The position numbers were made by a program, and so were the translations under genes. Below, piece after piece: positions 60,437 through 64,000 of a stretch of DNA of 64,000 bases; the stretch's first letter is position 1, and every line of letters starts with the position of its first letter. The DNA is from SpSt-333 sp964371615 (lineage in GTDB: Bacteria; Bacteroidota; Ignavibacteria; UBA10030; UBA8401). The notes under the pieces were generated by a model, which was given only the letters and a program-made list of their open reading frames with translations, ran no database searches and was not told the origin of the DNA. The stretch is from NCBI GenBank assembly GCA_964371615.1, contig CAYJMS010000003.1:248001-312000 (forward strand). Direction: 5' to 3'.

Positions 60437-60775
60437 ATGAAATATTGGTGGATCGGAAAGATCACAAAACTTCTCGTCTTTGCGGCGGCCGTGATAGCAG
60501 CCTTCGCATTAGCCGTCATGATGCTGTGGAACTGGTTGATACCCGAAATCTTTCAAGGGCCGACGGTCACCTACTGGCAGGCGATGGGATTGCTGCTGCT
60601 CTCCCACATTCTGGTGCGCGGTTGGAACGGCAGCCACAACTGGAAGTCGTATCGATGGAAAAATAAGATGGAAGAGAAAATCGCCGCCATGACCCCCGAA
60701 GAACGGGAAAAATTCAAAGATGAATGGCGCCGACGGTGCGGCCACTATCCCGGCGACGAAAACAAAACATCCTAA
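60437..60775 (+). CDS. Small two-helix membrane protein next to sigma factor
   Basis: 112 residues with two membrane helices (LVFAAAVIAAFALAVMMLWN; ATG with AAGGAG 10 bases before) and about QAMGLLLLSHILVRGW. Then a charged tail (KNKMEEKIAAMTPEEREKFK, DEWRRRCGHYP). The text MMLWNWLIPEIF, followed by TYWQAMGLLLLSHIL, is familiar from Bacteroidota genomes, where such proteins often lie beside ECF sigma genes. A role in holding or releasing the sigma factor is inference. Confidence 0.8.
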   Translation: MKYWWIGKITKLLVFAAAVIAAFALAVMMLWNWLIPEIFQGPTVTYWQAMGLLLLSHILVRGWNGSHNWKSYRWKNKMEEKIAAMTPEEREKFKDEWRRRCGHYPGDENKTS

Positions 60776-60869
60776 CATCACTCCGCCGGATTTGAGCGCC
60801 CGGTCCATGAGAGAGCTCGCAGCGTCGAACTAAAACCGGCATCAGAGTGTTTACAGAAAGAGTTGCTTC

Positions 60870-62102
60870 GTGCCACAACCGAATACAAAACATTTAAAGC
60901 TGAAAAAACCTATGTCCGCAAACGCCGCATTTTTCATCTGGATGGGAATCATGGTCCTGACGCTCGGGGTGGGATTCACCTATATGGGTTGGCGGTTGAT
61001 CATCCCGTTTAAATTGGTGTACCCGTTCAAACAACTGGCGTGGACCGGGCTTGCACTGCTCTATCTGATACCGTTCAGCTCGTTTTTTCTTGTACGATAT
61101 GCCGAAAAATCCGCCGACGCATTGGCGTGGGTCGGTTACATCGGGCTCGGATTGATCTCCTTTACGTTCACGCTGTTGGTCATCAGGGACGCGGCGTTAA
61201 TAATCGGGCTCAGCGCGGACAAGATTTTTGCATTCTTTTCGCAACACCATATTGCTGTCGACGCCGGCAAGAGAGAATTTCTCGTACAGTCAACGAACCT
61301 GGGCGTCATCGGCATCGCCAGCGCTCTTACGGCGTACGGAGTCTACGAAGCGAGGAAGAAACCGTCGATCGTCAACGTAGAAATCCCAATTACCAATCTC
61401 CCGGAAGCATTTAACGGATTTGTCATTGCACAGATCAGCGATATTCACGCCGGACTGACTATAAAAAGGGACTGGATCGAAACGGTAACCGGCGAGGTTA
61501 CAAACATCGCTCCCGATCTTATTGCCTTTACCGGCGACATGGTGGACGGTTCGGTCGACCATTTACGCAACGATGTGGCTCCCCTGGGCGATCTTTCCGC
61601 GCCGTATGGAAAATATTTTGTGACCGGAAATCATGAGTATTACTCCGGCGCCGGGCCGTGGGTCGATCACGCCCGCACGCTCGGCTTCGACGTGTTGATG
61701 AACGAGCACCGCATTCTCTCAAAAGACGGCGCGTCGATTGTGCTGGCGGGTATTACGGATTATAGCGGCGGGCAATTTCACAAGGACCACACCTCCGATC
61801 CTGTGAAAGCATTCAACGGCGCACCTGTCGGTACGACGAGAATTCTCATGGCGCATCAACCGCGCAGTTTGTACCAAACCGAAGGACTCGATCTCGATCT
61901 TGTGTTAATGGGACATACGCATGGCGGGCAATTTTTCCCCTGGAATCTTGTAGCGACAATCGGCCAGCCGTTCATAAAAGGATTGAACAAATTTGGCGAG
62001 AAAACATGGGCATATGTAAGCAAGGGAACCGGATACTGGGGCCCGCCGGTGCGCGTCGGAGCACGCTCGGAAATCACTGTCGTAACATTGCGGAAAGCGT
62101 AA
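60870..62102 (+). CDS. Membrane-bound metallophosphoesterase
   Basis: 410 residues from a GTG at 60870 (an ATG at 60912 is the alternative). Four membrane helices in the first 150 residues, then a calcineurin-like phosphoesterase domain: VIAQISDIHAGLTI, DLIAFTGDMVDGSVDHLR, YFVTGNHEYYSGAG, RILMAHQPRSL and LVLMGHTHGGQFFPW. These give the full Asp-His, Asp, Asn-His, His, His metal site. Family: YkuE/YaeI-like, e.g. UDP-2,3-diacylglucosamine or phosphodiesterase activities; substrate unknown. Confidence 0.92.
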   Translation: MPQPNTKHLKLKKPMSANAAFFIWMGIMVLTLGVGFTYMGWRLIIPFKLVYPFKQLAWTGLALLYLIPFSSFFLVRYAEKSADALAWVGYIGLGLISFTFTLLVIRDAALIIGLSADKIFAFFSQHHIAVDAGKREFLVQSTNLGVIGIASALTAYGVYEARKKPSIVNVEIPITNLPEAFNGFVIAQISDIHAGLTIKRDWIETVTGEVTNIAPDLIAFTGDMVDGSVDHLRNDVAPLGDLSAPYGKYFVTGNHEYYSGAGPWVDHARTLGFDVLMNEHRILSKDGASIVLAGITDYSGGQFHKDHTSDPVKAFNGAPVGTTRILMAHQPRSLYQTEGLDLDLVLMGHTHGGQFFPWNLVATIGQPFIKGLNKFGEKTWAYVSKGTGYWGPPVRVGARSEITVVTLRKA

Positions 62103-62110
62103 AATAAAAA

Positions 62111-62131
62111 GACCGCGCACGGGGCGCGGTC
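62111..62131. terminator. Hairpin between convergent genes
   Basis: 8-base arms GACCGCGC / GCGCGGTC with loop ACGGG, lying between the metallophosphoesterase and the membrane protein at 62162. No long T-run; a weak terminator. Confidence 0.5.
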
Positions 62132-62161
62132 GTCTATTCGATCGTTTCAAACGCCGGAAGC

Positions 62162-62953
62162 TCAGTCGGCGTCGTGTTTAATTTTTGTATCCATCGCCGC
62201 CTGCGCCTTTTCACCCAGCAACCCACCGACAAGCGACAGAATAAATCCGCCCACCAGCCCGATGATTGCGTAGGAAATCTCTTCCATCATCATCAGTCCT
62301 GAAGAAAGAAGGAATCCCGCGTTCAGGACGACGCTCAGTGCGCCGGCATAGGCCGCCTCCTTAATCGTCACACCCGGCGAGAAATATCCAACAATGAAAC
62401 CGGCGATCAGAAAACTTGTTGCCAACGCAAGCAATATTCCTGTCACACCGAATTTGAGGAGTGCGAAACCGCCGATGACAAAAAAGGCGTTCAAAATAAA
62501 CGCCACTACCGTACCGGCAAGCACCCAGCCCCACTGTGTGACGCCGATCTGCTCTTCCGCCAGCTCTTTTGCCGCTTCTTCCGGTGTTACCTGAATCTGC
62601 TCACCAACCCATCCGCCGATGACACCAAGGATAAGGCCGACAAGCGGAGCGAGAACCTGTTCCAATACCGTAAAGTCGTAATCAAACCAGAACGACAACA
62701 CGTATCCGACCACAAGAATAGTCACCACGCCGCCGATGGCGGGCTCCTTTATGGTGAATCCCGGCGATTTATATCCGATAATGATACCCATGACCACAAA
62801 GCCCAACAACGACATAAATGTCGGGATCAGGGGAATGTGAAATGTCTGTGCGACCATTTGATGAAGAACCACGCACAAGAGTGTTCCGATCACAACACCA
62901 AAAACGATCCATTTCCACTCCAACCCTTTGGATTGAGTAGCGTCAACTGCCAT
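62162..62953 (-). CDS. Polytopic membrane protein with internal duplication
   Basis: 263 residues from the ATG at 62953 with AAGGAG 6 bases before. About seven to eight membrane helices in two similar halves: half 1 has FVVMGIIIGYKSPGFTIKEP and VGLILGVIGGWVGEQIQ, half 2 has FLIAGFIVGYFSPGVTIKEA and VGGFILSLVGGLLGEKAQ. The shared IIGYxSPGxTIKE and GLxGExxQ motifs indicate a gene duplication and fusion. Not assigned to a known family with certainty; function unknown. Confidence 0.8.
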   Translation of the reverse strand: MAVDATQSKGLEWKWIVFGVVIGTLLCVVLHQMVAQTFHIPLIPTFMSLLGFVVMGIIIGYKSPGFTIKEPAIGGVVTILVVGYVLSFWFDYDFTVLEQVLAPLVGLILGVIGGWVGEQIQVTPEEAAKELAEEQIGVTQWGWVLAGTVVAFILNAFFVIGGFALLKFGVTGILLALATSFLIAGFIVGYFSPGVTIKEAAYAGALSVVLNAGFLLSSGLMMMEEISYAIIGLVGGFILSLVGGLLGEKAQAAMDTKIKHDAD

Positions 62954-63085
62954 GCAATACTCCTTGCTCTGTTTAAAAAATGTAGGATGAGAAATAAACT
63001 GCGAAAATTTGCTCAATTCTTTACACAAAGTCAAGAATACTTCGCGGTTATAAATAGTTTTTAGAGTTGAATCTTATGATAAACC

Positions 63086-63102
63086 TTATACATTATGTAT
63101 AA
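63086..63102. promoter_or_regulatory. Perfect palindrome upstream of the nhaA region
   Basis: TTATACAT-T-ATGTATAA, an 8-base inverted repeat around one base. It is operator-like in size and lies 419 bases before the 44-residue gene that leads nhaA, about 130 bases before the divergent gene at 62953. Binding partner unknown. Confidence 0.4.
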
Positions 63103-63455
63103 TGAATACCGCGTCGTACAAAGCAATTCACATTCTTCTTCTGGCGGCGTTCTTCTTCTCCGGCGCAACGCGTCTCTCGCTTGCCCTAAGCCGGATTACG
63201 AATACGCCCGCAACAGTGCAATCGTATGCTTCGCACAGCAAAAAACCGACGCACCGGCCGGTGATCGCCGCGTATGAGGCGAAGCATCATTCTACCCAAA
63301 ACGAGCGGGATCAACGCGACCACTCATATATTACCGCAGAACCAACCCTCGCTATCATTGTTTCCCCGACCGGAAGTATGTATTCTTTCTCTGAGTCACT
63401 TTCCCGGTTCCATCCGTCCACCCGTCGGTTTTCCCGAGGACCGCCGCTGTCGTAA
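63102..63455 (+). CDS. Doubtful small exported protein
   Basis: 117 residues. N-terminus is signal-like (YKAIHILLLAAFFFSGATRL), then low-complexity Ser/His/Arg-rich text with no recognised motif. The ATG is part of a palindrome (63086-63102) and no ribosome site is seen. It could be a real leader-type gene before nhaA or a chance frame in its 5' region. I lean to unproven. Confidence 0.3.
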   Translation: MNTASYKAIHILLLAAFFFSGATRLSLALSRITNTPATVQSYASHSKKPTHRPVIAAYEAKHHSTQNERDQRDHSYITAEPTLAIIVSPTGSMYSFSESLSRFHPSTRRFSRGPPLS

Positions 63456-63520
63456 TCTCTACCCTGGATTACCACCACCATCCGTCGGCGACAATGCCGA
63501 CATCACTATCGGGAGGACTT

Positions 63521-63655
63521 ATGTCAACCAGCGCTCTTCTACTCATGGTCTCCGTCTGGACCCTGGTCATTGGAATGTTACTCTACTTATTTCGTAAATT
63601 ATTAAAAAAACAGGCAGAAGCAACACGTCACAACAAAAACCAAATTGACTCATGA
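63521..63655 (+). CDS. 44-residue single-helix membrane protein coupled to nhaA
   Basis: Found by translation; too short for usual ORF tables. MSTSALLLMVSVWTLVIGML, then LYLFRKLLKKQAEATRHNKN, QIDS. One membrane helix at about 5-24 and a basic cytoplasmic tail. GGGAGG stands 5 bases before the ATG, and the TGA overlaps the nhaA ATG (ATGA). This layout matches small accessory proteins of sodium-coupled transporters such as MetS, but no sequence family is assigned. Confidence 0.75.
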   Translation: MSTSALLLMVSVWTLVIGMLLYLFRKLLKKQAEATRHNKNQIDS

Positions 63656-64000
63656 CAAAGGAATCGAATCAACAATCCGTGCTGAGCGCCATCTCGCAGA
63701 CGTTCAAGGATTTCATCCACAGCAACACGGCGGGAGGCATCATCCTGCTGATCAGTACGGTAGCGGCATTGGCGTGGGCAAATTCCGGTTATTCGCATTC
63801 CTATTTTGAACTTTGGGAACAGCATCTGTCGATCGGAGCGGGTAGTTTTACGCTTTCGAAGACACTCCACCATTGGATCAACGACGGATTAATGGTGATC
63901 TTCTTCTTTATGGTCGGCCTGGAGATCAAACGGGAATTGCTTGTCGGAGAACTGGCGTCGATAAAAAAAGCGATGCTGCCGATTATTGCGGCGATCGGGG
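63652..64000 (+). CDS. nhaA: Na+/H+ antiporter NhaA, 3'-partial
   Basis: The first 116 residues are visible and the frame is open to the last base. MTKESNQQSVLSAISQTFKD begins the gene; SNTAGGIILLISTVAALAWA, NSGYSHSYFELWEQHLSIG, HHWINDGLMVIFFFMVGLEI, KRELLVGELASIKKAMLPII are the NhaA hallmark N-terminal helices, with the NDGLMVxFFFxVGLEIKRE signature. Exchanges sodium for protons across the inner membrane. Confidence 0.95.
   Translation, partial: MTKESNQQSVLSAISQTFKDFIHSNTAGGIILLISTVAALAWANSGYSHSYFELWEQHLSIGAGSFTLSKTLHHWINDGLMVIFFFMVGLEIKRELLVGELASIKKAMLPIIAAIG

Noticed and set aside
1..64000. CRISPR arrays, rRNA and tRNA genes, transposases, prophage genes
   Set aside because: I looked for regular spaced repeats, conserved rRNA blocks, cloverleaf TTCGA arms and transposase/integrase motifs and found none that I can support.

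Overview
The window is a bacterial chromosome segment of roughly 50% G+C that contains the replication origin. Two proteins (24091-27084 and 43945-45399) end in a type IX secretion (Por) sorting domain. Together with YidC of the long Bacteroidota type, a DUF4199 protein and many genes without a clear Shine-Dalgarno sequence, this points to the Bacteroidota/Chlorobiota/Ignavibacteriota (FCB) group. A free-living heterotroph is an inference. I saw no rRNA, tRNA, CRISPR array, transposase or prophage gene.

Layout. 1-5.3 kb (+): cut-off redoxin, MDR oxidoreductase, NamZ-type exo-muramidase, GNAT and GH20 hexosaminidase. 5.4-6.5 kb (+): membrane-anchored LuxR-type regulator and DUF4199 protein with similar N-termini. 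6.5-16.8 kb (-): a dense run of small enzymes (flavin oxidoreductase, three RibD-C/DHFR-like, four YciI/DGPF, three SRPBCC, VOC, DUF1801, NIPSNAP-like, alpha/beta hydrolase) next to an ECF42-type sigma factor with a C-terminal TPR extension. Three promoter-like sites with a TGTCGA -35 occur here, two of them with CGAC exactly 17 bases downstream; this is the most system-like part of the window. 17-18.9 kb: AAC(6')-like acetyltransferase, DUF1428 protein, TlpA-like thioredoxin. 19.2-23.1 kb (+): etfB-etfA-acyl-CoA dehydrogenase operon and a 65-residue protein. 23-45 kb: mixed housekeeping and envelope genes (nfo, CotH/T9SS protein, anmK, DUF2279, DUF1207, serine hydrolase, dinB, yebC, slyD, intradiol-dioxygenase-like, msrB, the mlaEFD lipid-transport operon, an SPFH cluster, P1 peptidase, T9SS protein).

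45.5-57.7 kb is the origin locus: yidC-yidD-rnpA-rpmH on the minus strand and dnaA, dnaN-recF-DUF721-gyrB-gyrA on the plus strand. DnaA boxes lie on both sides of dnaA. A perfect TTATCCACA box followed by an AT-rich stretch with a DnaA-trio-like tract marks the probable unwinding site between dnaA and dnaN, so oriC looks bipartite. Genes diverge from this point. 57.7-64 kb: an unknown lipoprotein/coiled-coil/small-protein trio, an ECF sigma factor with a small membrane partner, a metallophosphoesterase, an internally duplicated membrane protein, and a 44-residue one-helix membrane protein translationally coupled to nhaA, which runs off the window.

Two dispersed repeat families are present: hairpins with GGGATCTTTAAGATCCC-like cores after genes at 5.3, 6.5, 34.4 and 41.7 kb, and a larger inverted-repeat element (TCATTGCGAG ends) at 9.0 and 35.3 kb whose copies share an exact 37-base block.
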